A DNA stretch of 38,979 nucleotides from Stenotrophomonas maltophilia. Lineage in GTDB: Bacteria; Pseudomonadota; Gammaproteobacteria; Xanthomonadales; Xanthomonadaceae. Positions 8,364 to 15,218 of this stretch are shown here, one piece after another (position 1 is the first letter of the stretch; each line of letters starts with the position of its first letter). The notes beneath the pieces were generated by a model, which saw nothing but the letters and a program-made list of their open reading frames with translations, was not told the origin of the DNA and searched no databases. The position numbers were made by a program, and so were the translations under genes. The DNA lies in contig NZ_RXLZ01000047.1 of NCBI RefSeq assembly GCF_003970865.1, positions 1-38,979 on the forward strand. The letters run 5' to 3'.

Positions 8364-8930
8364 ATGGCCAGTCAAAGGCTGATAGGCCTCATCGGCGATT
8401 TGAGGCATCCCTACTTCGCTGCAACCACTCCACCGGCCTGGGCCCTCGCATGTGCCGCACTCGCAGGGTCCGCCTGGTTCGGAGCCAGCAGGCTCATTGC
8501 ACTGCCCTTCATGGGGAGCTGTGCAGCTGCGTCCGTGCTGCTGCAACTGCGTGAACCTGCCCACCCCACCCGCGACATCACCATTGTGTCGTCGACCTGG
8601 GCGTGCCTGTTGCTGCTGAACATCGACCTGGTCACCTCTCCCGGCACCCCACTGATACGCGGAATGCTTGCCAGCGTGTTCTGCGTGCTTGGAATCGCCG
8701 GCACAATCGCGAGCCTCAGGAGAAAGCTCGTCACCGCCAATCACCTCAATGCTCGATTGCACGCATTGAGCGACCGGGAACTGCTGGCACTGCTGCCACC
8801 TCCTGCACGGGGCATCGCCGATTCCTGGCTTGCCGGCACCGCCGTAGCTAGCGGGCGGGCAGAGGCACAGATCCGTCGTGCAGCGCTTCAGCTGGCCATC
8901 GATCTGCAATCAGCGAGGGAGGCGGCATGA
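8364..8930 (+). CDS. Small integral membrane protein of unknown function
   Basis: A 188-residue protein I do not recognise. Hydrophobic segments at about 24-62 (one or two passes), 75-92 and 98-117 suggest three or four membrane helices. A C-terminal cytoplasmic-looking helical tail follows (about 118-188), rich in Arg, Ala and Leu. It is transcribed divergently from the intact two-component system, about 140 bases away, which suggests control by that regulator. It converges with the SmQnr gene. Start chosen at the ATG at 8364 with GGAG 8 bases upstream; a GTG at 8349 is the alternative. Confidence 0.65.
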   Translation: MASQRLIGLIGDLRHPYFAATTPPAWALACAALAGSAWFGASRLIALPFMGSCAAASVLLQLREPAHPTRDITIVSSTWACLLLLNIDLVTSPGTPLIRGMLASVFCVLGIAGTIASLRRKLVTANHLNARLHALSDRELLALLPPPARGIADSWLAGTAVASGRAEAQIRRAALQLAIDLQSAREAA

Positions 8931-8978
8931 CGCATTGTCCAGATCGCTCATGGGATGCCTGCAAGGGGCTGCGGTGGG

Positions 8979-9629
8979 TCATGCAGGCACCACCGTGATG
9001 TTCATCCGTTGCAGCAGCAAGGCCGTCTGCAGCGTATCGATCGTGACGCCATCAAGATTCACGGAACGCAGATCGAGATCCCCCAGTTCGGAATTCGACA
9101 GATTGCAGTGCTTGAAATCGGCTGATCTCCAATCAAAGGCTGCGAACTCACCTCCGGAAAGATCCGATCCAGCGAAGCTCGCACCCTGCACGTTGGCGCC
9201 CATCCAGCGGTTCTCCCACAGCTCGCACTTCTCCAGTACCACCTTCGAGAAGTTCGCATAGCTCAGGTTCGATTTCTTTATGAAGGCACTGCAGAACCAC
9301 GTCCGTGACGTGATCTGATTGAGGAAGCTGGCGCTGCTGAAGTCAGCACCTTGCGCGCGGCACTCTGCGATCTCCAGGCCAAGCGCCTTCGCAAAACTGA
9401 AGTTGCACATGGTGAGGTCGCATTGCCGGAAGCTGGCATCCTTGAGCAATGCCCGGCTGAAGTTGCAGCCCTTCTGGGCTTCCGGGTCATAGAACGAGCA
9501 GTTCACGAACTGGCTTTCGGTCAGGTCAGCGCCCGAGAAATCGCAGTTCCGGAAGCTGATGCCGGTAACCACCTGACCGGTGAACGCTTCCTTTTCGATG
9601 CGCTGATCCCTACGAACCGAGTCTTGCAT
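8979..9629 (-). CDS. Smqnr: SmQnr-type pentapeptide-repeat quinolone-protection protein
   Basis: Qnr-family protein of 216 residues that binds gyrase and topoisomerase IV as a DNA mimic and lowers fluoroquinolone susceptibility. Nearly every turn matches QnrB-type proteins: NCDFSGADL at 28-36, QKGCNFSRALLKDASF at 52-67, ECRAQGADF at 89-97, TSRTWFCSAFI at 107-117, NLSYANFSKVVLEKCELWEN at 121-140, and SDLSGGEFAAFDWRSADF at 155-172. Loop A is about 48-55 and loop B about 104-115. The C-terminal dimer helix holds LLLQRM. The start follows a GGAG. In S. maltophilia a DeoR-type repressor, SmQnrR, has been described for this gene; none is adjacent here. Instead the gene lies 65 bases downstream of, and in the same direction as, an atypical response regulator. 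Confidence 0.93.
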   Translation of the reverse strand: MQDSVRRDQRIEKEAFTGQVVTGISFRNCDFSGADLTESQFVNCSFYDPEAQKGCNFSRALLKDASFRQCDLTMCNFSFAKALGLEIAECRAQGADFSSASFLNQITSRTWFCSAFIKKSNLSYANFSKVVLEKCELWENRWMGANVQGASFAGSDLSGGEFAAFDWRSADFKHCNLSNSELGDLDLRSVNLDGVTIDTLQTALLLQRMNITVVPA

Positions 9630-9656
9630 GCCTGATCTCCAGAAATGAGGCTCCCC

Positions 9657-9685
9657 ATCCTACGCAGCACAAAGTCACGCGTAAA
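9657..9685 (-). promoter_or_regulatory. Putative sigma-70 promoter of Smqnr
   Basis: Reading the minus strand, TTTACG and TAGGAT are separated by 17 bases, 28 bases before the Smqnr start codon. The gene can therefore be transcribed alone as well as by read-through from the upstream regulator gene. No LexA palindrome is visible here. Confidence 0.5.
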
Positions 9686-9694
9686 TCTTTTGAA

Positions 9695-10408
9695 TCACCC
9701 CAAATTCACATGAGACTCATCAGTCTGGATGCCACCGTTGGCCCTGTCCGCCAGCAGGAGATAGCCATGTCCTCTGGCGTACTGGATGCGAATCTCTGCT
9801 GGAGCCAGCGCGCGTCGGAGCTTGGAGACGTGGCAGTCCAACCCGCCTCGCGGAACCTGGCGCCCTTCGCCATAGACGGCGCTCTCCAGAACCGAGCGGC
9901 GCACACGCTGGCCGGACCGCGCGCACAGGGCCTCGAGCAGCTTCAGTTGCTTGCGCGGCAGGTACAGCTTCTGCCCATCAAGCAGCACCACGCCGCTGCC
10001 GAACTCGAAGCGGAGCCGGCCGATGTCCAGGCGCTGCACGGCAACCGGCAACTGGCGACGGGTAACCGCCCTCAGTCGCGCCAGCATCTCCGCATGTTCG
10101 TAGTGGCCAGCCAGATAGTCGTCTGCTCCCGCCTGCAATCCTTCAACAACGTCCGGCACGCCCAGCGGAGAGCACAGAAGCACGATCGCCAGACCGGGCT
10201 GTCGCCGACGCATCTCAACTACAAGCGAGATGACTCTGCGGTCCGGAAAGCGCCACTCAACCAGAAGTGCACGGTACTGATGGATCTGGAGGGCAACACG
10301 CGCCCGTTCAAGCGAACCTACATTGTCGACCACCCCTCCCCGGCGCTGCAGCGAAGCGCGCAGCCGGGTCGCAGCGTCATCACTTTCAGTCACCACGAGT
10401 ATCCGCAT
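9695..10408 (-). CDS. Atypical OmpR-type response regulator with Glu at the phospho-site
   Basis: A 237-residue regulator with a degenerate receiver and an intact winged-helix DNA-binding domain. The N-terminus MRILVVTESDD replaces the usual acidic pair. The residue at the phospho-Asp position is Glu 51 (LLVEWRFPD), and the conserved Lys of the KP turn is Gly 101 (DDYLAGHY). The output domain (about 124-225) keeps LPRKQLKLLEALC and ARGHGYLL. Such proteins normally act without phosphorylation, or Glu mimics the active state. The start is ATG at 10408 with GGAGG upstream; a longer frame to 10480 lacks support. It lies directly upstream of Smqnr in the same direction, so Smqnr control is the first hypothesis. 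Confidence 0.87.
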   Translation of the reverse strand: MRILVVTESDDAATRLRASLQRRGGVVDNVGSLERARVALQIHQYRALLVEWRFPDRRVISLVVEMRRRQPGLAIVLLCSPLGVPDVVEGLQAGADDYLAGHYEHAEMLARLRAVTRRQLPVAVQRLDIGRLRFEFGSGVVLLDGQKLYLPRKQLKLLEALCARSGQRVRRSVLESAVYGEGRQVPRGGLDCHVSKLRRALAPAEIRIQYARGHGYLLLADRANGGIQTDESHVNLG

Positions 10409-10492
10409 CGCTGCTTGGCCTCCGCTACCCGCCGATCCCCTCCGGAGCTTCCCTCCGCAGGCATCCGCGCACGAGCACAAGCATTGCCTCGA

Positions 10493-10543
10493 CCATATGA
10501 ATCAATAATGACTCTTTTGGTCTTAATTTCAATCAATCAGAAA
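10493..10543 (-). promoter_or_regulatory. AT-rich control region before the atypical regulator
   Basis: The palindrome-like GAATCA-ATAA-TGACTC occupies 10499-10514, one mismatch from the perfect GAATCA-TTTT-TGATTC before the fimbrial operon. Both are flanked by the same CCATAT. AATCAATCAGAAA at 10531-10543 is identical to 4062-4074. It lies about 85-135 bases upstream of the regulator start. Confidence 0.5.
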
Positions 10544-10695
10544 GGCCGCACCCGTGCTCCCTGCAGCCGGAACGGGAAGGCCGCGCGGGGCTATCGACTC
10601 TTGCCTGATCGTTACCCGCGTCGAGCGGGCAGCTCACGGCTGGTTTGCACCTGTATCCGCAGACTTCCGGCCATGGACCGTGAGGGAGAATGGGC

Positions 10696-11004
10696 ATGAG
10701 GCGGAGACCCGGTGTTGTGCTGATGGCGGCAGGAATGCTCCTTCCGGTTGGCATGGAGCCACCTGCCGCTGCCTCTGTTGTTCCCTCGGCAAAGCCGCCA
10801 CACAGGGTGTTGCCCCCCATGTCAGATGCGGGGTCCGGTGTGATCCCGTTGCGCCTGCTTGCAGGCATCGACGTTCCCGTTGCGGGTCTGCCTCACGCCG
10901 CGGCGCACAGCGATCAGCCATCGGCAACCGCGGCCGGCGCTCGACTTCCGCACTGGCCGATCTGCAGATATCACCGGTGGAAGCTTCCCAGGGCCCTGCG
11001 CTAG
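10696..11004 (+). CDS. Possible small secreted protein
   Basis: A frame of 102 residues with a good ribosome site (GAGGGAG, 7 bases before the ATG). Its N-terminus resembles a signal peptide: MRRRPG, a hydrophobic run VVLMAAGMLLPVG, then PPAAAS. The rest is Pro/Ala-rich without a recognised domain. It lies between the atypical regulator (divergent) and the GGDEF gene (same direction). It could be chance in GC-rich DNA; I rate it as a candidate only. Confidence 0.35.
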   Translation: MRRRPGVVLMAAGMLLPVGMEPPAAASVVPSAKPPHRVLPPMSDAGSGVIPLRLLAGIDVPVAGLPHAAAHSDQPSATAAGARLPHWPICRYHRWKLPRALR

Positions 11005-11159
11005 GCAAGCATCCGCTGCCGCCCGACGCTGCCATCTGCACAGGCAGGCTTTACCCGACCACCACCAATGTCATGCCCTACCCCTCTCCCTGGAGAAGGT
11101 GGGGGTGGCGTTCCACACCCATTTCCCAGAGCACGCTTCATTGGAGCGAGCGGTCCCCC

Positions 11160-12335
11160 ATGGATATCGAGAACGTTCTCTTCCCGGCCTGCCTGGCCAA
11201 TGCCTCCGGCTTGATTCTCTTCGTGAACGCGCCGTTCCGAAGCCTTGTTGCTGGTCGCACCCTGCGCGGAAACATCTTCGACTACTGCCGCAGGGACGTG
11301 CATCGCGCTCGCGAGTTGTCACTGGAGCGGTTCAAGGAGCAGCGGCTGGACATCGTCCTGTATGGCATTCCCTACTCGGCAGCGGTCTATGCGATCGCAA
11401 CCGGAGGCGAACCCGCCTTCCTGCTCAGCTTCAACCGACGCGGATCGGGGCGCGGCAACCTGGAAGCAACATTGACCAGCGTTCTCCAGTACAGCCTGGA
11501 CTGCGTGAAGTTGATTCGCGCCGACGGCGTACTGGAGTACATGAATCATGCCGGCTGCAGCGCGCTGGGCGTGGATGAAAGGCAGCTGGCACTGGGCCTG
11601 GCCTGGACCGACCTGCTACCGCCGGACGTGCGGGTCCACGCCCAACGGGCTCTGGCCGATGCATTGAACGGCTATTCCGTGAGTTTCCCGGGCCGCAATG
11701 AACGTCCGGATGGAACCACGGTCTACTGGAGCAATCTGGTCTGCCCGATTGATGACGTCATCACCGGTGAACGCAAGGCCGTGTGCATTTCCAGGGACAT
11801 CACCGAAGTGGCCCTTGCCAGGGAGCAACTGAAGTTGATCTCCGAGACCGATGACCTCACTGGCCTGTTCAACCGCCGGCACTTCCATGCCGTGGCAGAG
11901 CACTGGTTTTCCCTGCCACAGGGCGCGACGGGATGGCTGCTGCTGATCGACCTTGACGGCTTCAAGGCGATCAACGACCGGCTCGGACATCTCGCGGGGG
12001 ATGACATCCTGCGGGTGTTCGCCTCCAGGCTGCGCGAACAACTCAGATGCCCGGAGTTGTTCGCAGCCCGGCTGGGGGGAGATGAGTTCGCGATCCTGCA
12101 TCAATCGGGCGATCAGGTATGCCGTACCTGCGAACCCGCCGCCATCGTCAGCCGCCTGAGCAGCCCCCCCTTTGCCGTCGAAGGCAGGGCGGTGCACGTG
12201 GGCGTAAGCGGTGGCTACGTGCTCCTGCCCGAAGGTGCACAGACGCTGCGCGATGCCCTCAGCCATGCCGATACGGCGCTGCGCAGTGCCAAGCGTTCGG
12301 GAAAAGGCCGTTGCCTGTGCTTCACCGCATCATGA
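11160..12335 (+). CDS. PAS-GGDEF diguanylate cyclase
   Basis: Soluble sensor enzyme of 391 residues that would make cyclic di-GMP. An N-terminal PAS-like region (about 5-92) is followed by a clearer PAS/PAC domain (about 103-215, ending VCISRDITEVALA). The GGDEF domain starts at DDLTGLFNRRHF (231-242), has the metal site DLDGFKAINDRLGH (264-277) and an intact LGGDEF signature at 305-310, so it should be active. The inhibitory RxxD site reads RCPE and may be lost. No EAL domain. The ATG at 11160 follows GGAG; the frame is open far upstream, but that part looks non-coding. The fimbrial operon nearby is a plausible downstream target of c-di-GMP. Converges with TetR paralogue 3. Confidence 0.88.
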   Translation: MDIENVLFPACLANASGLILFVNAPFRSLVAGRTLRGNIFDYCRRDVHRARELSLERFKEQRLDIVLYGIPYSAAVYAIATGGEPAFLLSFNRRGSGRGNLEATLTSVLQYSLDCVKLIRADGVLEYMNHAGCSALGVDERQLALGLAWTDLLPPDVRVHAQRALADALNGYSVSFPGRNERPDGTTVYWSNLVCPIDDVITGERKAVCISRDITEVALAREQLKLISETDDLTGLFNRRHFHAVAEHWFSLPQGATGWLLLIDLDGFKAINDRLGHLAGDDILRVFASRLREQLRCPELFAARLGGDEFAILHQSGDQVCRTCEPAAIVSRLSSPPFAVEGRAVHVGVSGGYVLLPEGAQTLRDALSHADTALRSAKRSGKGRCLCFTAS

Positions 12336-12405
12336 CTGGGCAACGGGACCAGGCATTGGCTGTCCAGCAGCATTGGACGTCCCTGCACCCGGCGTCGCAT
12401 CCACG

Positions 12406-12969
12406 TTACCTGGGCACTGCCGCGCCCGAACGGAACGAGTCGATGAGCGTCTGCGTCGCAAGCGCCGGGGCCAGGCGCCCCCGCGACATGGCCCAACTGA
12501 CCCCATAGAAGCAGGTCCAATAGAAATCGGTGATCCACTGCGTGGCAAGTTCTACCCGGAAAAGCCCCTGCTTCTGGCCCTCCAGGAAGAACGTGTCGAA
12601 ACTCGTCCCGATGGGCTTCCAGCGTTCCGGCTCCCGGTTCAACTCACCGCTGGCCTGCTGCACTTCCACGATCTGCCCAAAGACCAGCATCACCAACTGC
12701 CAGTCATCCATCAGGACCTCGCTGGCGCGCTCCAGTGCCTGCTCACCTCCGGCGGCGATGATGCCTCCGGCTTGCTCCAGGCGCTCATATCCCAGGTTCG
12801 ACAGCAGCAGGACGATTTCCGCACGCGTGGGGGCAAACCGGTACAGCGTTGCGCGGCTGATACCGGCACTTCGTGCAAGTTCACTGAGCGTGCAGTTCGG
12901 CCGCGCGACGAGGGTCGCAGCAAGCGCGCGCTCAAGGGAATACGGACTGTTTCTGGAGATGGATCGCAT
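12406..12969 (-). CDS. TetR-type regulator, paralogue 3, divergent from Qnr-like gene
   Basis: A 187-residue TetR-type regulator, very close to the copy at 3469-4035. The DNA-binding region CTLSELARSAGISRATLYRF (about 27-46) and the C-terminal block ITDFYWTCFYGVSWAMSRG are almost the same, and RLAPALA follows. The ligand-facing middle region is more diverged, which fits similar operators but perhaps different ligands. It is divergent from the Qnr-like gene at 13119 with 149 bases between, repeating the arrangement at 4.1 kb. It converges with the GGDEF gene. Likely repressor of the neighbouring pentapeptide gene and of itself. Confidence 0.87.
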   Translation of the reverse strand: MRSISRNSPYSLERALAATLVARPNCTLSELARSAGISRATLYRFAPTRAEIVLLLSNLGYERLEQAGGIIAAGGEQALERASEVLMDDWQLVMLVFGQIVEVQQASGELNREPERWKPIGTSFDTFFLEGQKQGLFRVELATQWITDFYWTCFYGVSWAMSRGRLAPALATQTLIDSFRSGAAVPR

Positions 12970-13118
12970 TCAGACGGAACACTGGCAGCCACTGTTGAAT
13001 GCTTAATGTATCATGAATTGTTAATGAACCATTTGAGTCAACATTGCGTCATCTGTCACTTATGTGAGTAACTTGACCTTGCTCGGTGCAGCAACAGATG
13101 GCAGTCAGGGGATCATGG
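12970..13118. promoter_or_regulatory. Divergent promoter and putative operator, TetR 3 / Qnr-like 2
   Basis: AT-rich control region. GAATGCTTAATG at 12997-13008 is identical to 21145-21156 upstream of the second TonB receptor. ATGAACCA at 13024-13031 is shared with both other TetR promoters. The palindrome TCAC-TTAT-GTGA at 13056-13067 resembles AACTCACTTATGAGTT before the first Qnr-like gene (shared CACTTATG core). The Shine-Dalgarno AGGGGA at 13107-13112 supports the start at 13119. Confidence 0.6.
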
Positions 13119-13763
13119 ATGGAGATCTTTCGCGGGGAGCGCTTCAGTTCGAGGCAGTTCACGGGAGCCAGGATCGACCATGCCATGTTCATCGGGTGCG
13201 ACTTCTCCACCAGCAACCTGACAGATACCGAGTTCAATCACTGCCATTTCCTCGACCGCACAACAGGCCAAGGCAGTCGCTTCACCGGCAGCATCCTCCA
13301 ACGCGCACGCTTTGAACGTTGCGACCTCAGCCATTGCGACTTCCGTCTTGCCTTCGCGCCGGGCCTGTCGATCGTGGATTGCCGCGCGCCCGGTACCGAC
13401 TTCCGTCACTCGCGGATGCGCCCACTCCCGGATGATCCACTCACCGGACCACCCCGGATCCTTCGTTCAAATCTGCGGGGTGCTGATTTCAGCGCCATTT
13501 CGCTGGAAGCGTGCGACCTGCGCGACAACCGCTGGTCTGGCGCGATCACCGCAGGCACCAACTTCCGCGCGGCCTGCCTGGCAGGCGGGATATTCACCCA
13601 CTTCGACTGGTCAACCGCGGACTTCTTCCGCGCAGACCTGGACCGCGCTGTGCTCGGTGACCTGGGCATCGCACAGATCCAGCAGCAGGAACTGCGCCTC
13701 GACCCAGCCCAGCTGGCACTGCTGCTGCAGCGTCTCGGAATCGCCCTGTCGGAGGATGCATGA
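13119..13763 (+). CDS. Qnr-like pentapeptide-repeat protein, diverged paralogue 2
   Basis: A 214-residue pentapeptide-repeat protein collinear with the one at 4180 and with SmQnr. Landmarks are HAMFIGCDFS at 21-30, CDLSHCDF at 68-75, VDCRA at 86-90, ILRSNLRGADFS at 114-125, NRW at 137-139, FDWSTADF at 162-169, and LLLQRLGI in the C-terminal dimer helix. Loop A (about 45-53) lacks the usual Cys. Loop B (about 101-113) is rich in Pro, Asp and Gly and quite unlike SmQnr. An upstream in-frame ATG at 13086 has no ribosome site; the chosen start aligns exactly with the first paralogue. Divergent from TetR paralogue 3 and followed after 53 bases by a small zinc-ribbon gene that may be cotranscribed. 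Target inferred as a type II topoisomerase. Confidence 0.85.
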   Translation: MEIFRGERFSSRQFTGARIDHAMFIGCDFSTSNLTDTEFNHCHFLDRTTGQGSRFTGSILQRARFERCDLSHCDFRLAFAPGLSIVDCRAPGTDFRHSRMRPLPDDPLTGPPRILRSNLRGADFSAISLEACDLRDNRWSGAITAGTNFRAACLAGGIFTHFDWSTADFFRADLDRAVLGDLGIAQIQQQELRLDPAQLALLLQRLGIALSEDA

Positions 13764-13816
13764 CAGCGCTGCCTCCTGCAGGGTACCCGCCCCCACATGA
13801 TTGACGGAAGACGGAC

Positions 13817-14074
13817 ATGCCCGATACCGGCCTGTTTTACGTACTTGCACTCCGCCTGCGCCAGGGACAGGGCGGAGATGTCGAATGCGTTACCCACATC
13901 ACGATCCAGTGCAGGAAATGCCGGGCGGTCACCGTGGCGACCGAACACAGCCTTGGCCGCGTTCCCGGTGGAACCATCCTGGACTGCCCTGCCTGCGGGT
14001 CCCACCAGGCCTTGAGCAACGCCCGCTTTCTGGACGACCGTGAACTGAGCACGCTGTTCGCCCAGCGCTGCTGA
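13817..14074 (+). CDS. Small zinc-ribbon protein
   Basis: An 85-residue protein with two paired cysteines, CRKC at 32-35 and CPAC at 57-60, separated by about 21 residues. This is a typical zinc-ribbon knuckle layout. No other domain is recognisable. The ATG follows a GGAAGACGG stretch. It lies 53 bases after the second Qnr-like gene in the same direction, so it may share its mRNA; it converges with the fimbrial operon. It may bind nucleic acid or simply be a structural zinc protein. Confidence 0.65.
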   Translation: MPDTGLFYVLALRLRQGQGGDVECVTHITIQCRKCRAVTVATEHSLGRVPGGTILDCPACGSHQALSNARFLDDRELSTLFAQRC

Positions 14075-14125
14075 CAGCGTGCCCGCCCTCCACCCAGGCA
14101 CGGCAGCCCTGCCGAAGGCTTTCCC

Positions 14126-15196
14126 TCAATCGTACTGAAGAGTGAATGTCGCTTTGCCATTGGCCACCCCAGGTCCGACTGCACCTTCCCTGGTCTGGAT
14201 GTACCGCGCACGCAGCGGCAGTTCCAGCGTGCTCGCCGTCGGCTGGGTGAAGCCAACGACCAAAGGATCTCCCAGCGAGAACGGCACCTCGCTGGTACCA
14301 GAACGCCTCACCATCTCGATACCCACGCCACTGGCCCGATTCTGGACATTGTCCAGCTTAAGAACGCCTTGGTATCCGGAGTCGTCAGGCGTCGCGTCAA
14401 TACGGATCTTGACCCGCGTCTCTCTAGCGCCCCCTTGGCAAAGCAGCTTGATGCTGAAGTCGCGGTTGTCCCCACGGGTTCGGGGTCCGTTGAATCTGTT
14501 GGCTGGTACGTTGTCGAACGCAACGGGGATGTTGCGGCTCCCGGCGTCCACTTCGCATGTCGGTTTCACCACGACATTGCCATTGCTGGAGAACTTGGAT
14601 GTCAGCGCCGGATTGGAAGTACTGTTGCCATCATAGTAGAACCTCGTGAACGTGCCTGTCGGCGCGACGCGGCCGGTCCCTATCTGCTCCGCAGTTCTGA
14701 CCAGATCAATAATGAAACTGCCACCATCGATACCCAGCCAACCGGGTTTGACCGAATGGGACTGGCTATGTGGATAGAAGAAGGGCGAACCACCGGATAC
14801 CGAGCGCATAACCCTCACCCCGATACCTGGTACGTCCGTTGTATATACATTCGCCAGGCCCGGCACTGCCACTCGCCGGTCGGGATTCTCGAATACTGAT
14901 ATCTCTTTCCCTCCCCACAGATCGCATTGGGCGACGAATGCCTTCCCATGGATTCCCCCGCTTATCTGCTTGATGAGGCCGCCGATAGGTGTGCTTGGGA
15001 GCACGGTAATGTACCCCGCGTCGATCAGCACTTCCTGGGGATCGAAGAAGATCCCGCCAATCAGATTGATTCGGCAGGCAGCCTCCGCGCCTCCTGTAAG
15101 CATAAGCCCGGCAAACAGCAGGATGGTGCCAGGCAGACAGCGGATACCCGTCGCCCTCCGGGCGTAACCCTTCGCTCTCTTCAACCGTTCATTCAT
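14126..15196 (-). CDS. Fimbrial tip adhesin, two-domain
   Basis: Last gene of the chaperone-usher operon, 356 residues. An N-terminal signal peptide (about 1-39, ending GGAEA) is followed by an N-terminal domain of about 170 residues that would be the receptor-binding part. The C-terminal pilin-like domain (about 205-356) has two Cys and ends KATFTLQYD, the donor/acceptor strand pattern recognised by the chaperone. The length and layout are those of FimH-type adhesins, about twice the major pilin. The start has GGAG upstream and lies 22 bases after the previous gene. Binding specificity unknown. Confidence 0.85.
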   Translation of the reverse strand: MNERLKRAKGYARRATGIRCLPGTILLFAGLMLTGGAEAACRINLIGGIFFDPQEVLIDAGYITVLPSTPIGGLIKQISGGIHGKAFVAQCDLWGGKEISVFENPDRRVAVPGLANVYTTDVPGIGVRVMRSVSGGSPFFYPHSQSHSVKPGWLGIDGGSFIIDLVRTAEQIGTGRVAPTGTFTRFYYDGNSTSNPALTSKFSSNGNVVVKPTCEVDAGSRNIPVAFDNVPANRFNGPRTRGDNRDFSIKLLCQGGARETRVKIRIDATPDDSGYQGVLKLDNVQNRASGVGIEMVRRSGTSEVPFSLGDPLVVGFTQPTASTLELPLRARYIQTREGAVGPGVANGKATFTLQYD

Positions 15197-15218
15197 CGCG
15201 AAACTCCAGCAGAGTGGC

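Noticed and set aside
9630..9694. LexA control of Smqnr, as known for some qnrB genes
   Set aside because: No LexA palindrome is visible in the gap or before the upstream regulator gene.
10554..11159. Long N-terminal extension of the GGDEF protein
   Set aside because: It is Cys-, Arg- and Ser-rich with no domain and crosses a better candidate frame; the ATG at 11160 has a ribosome site and begins the folded part.
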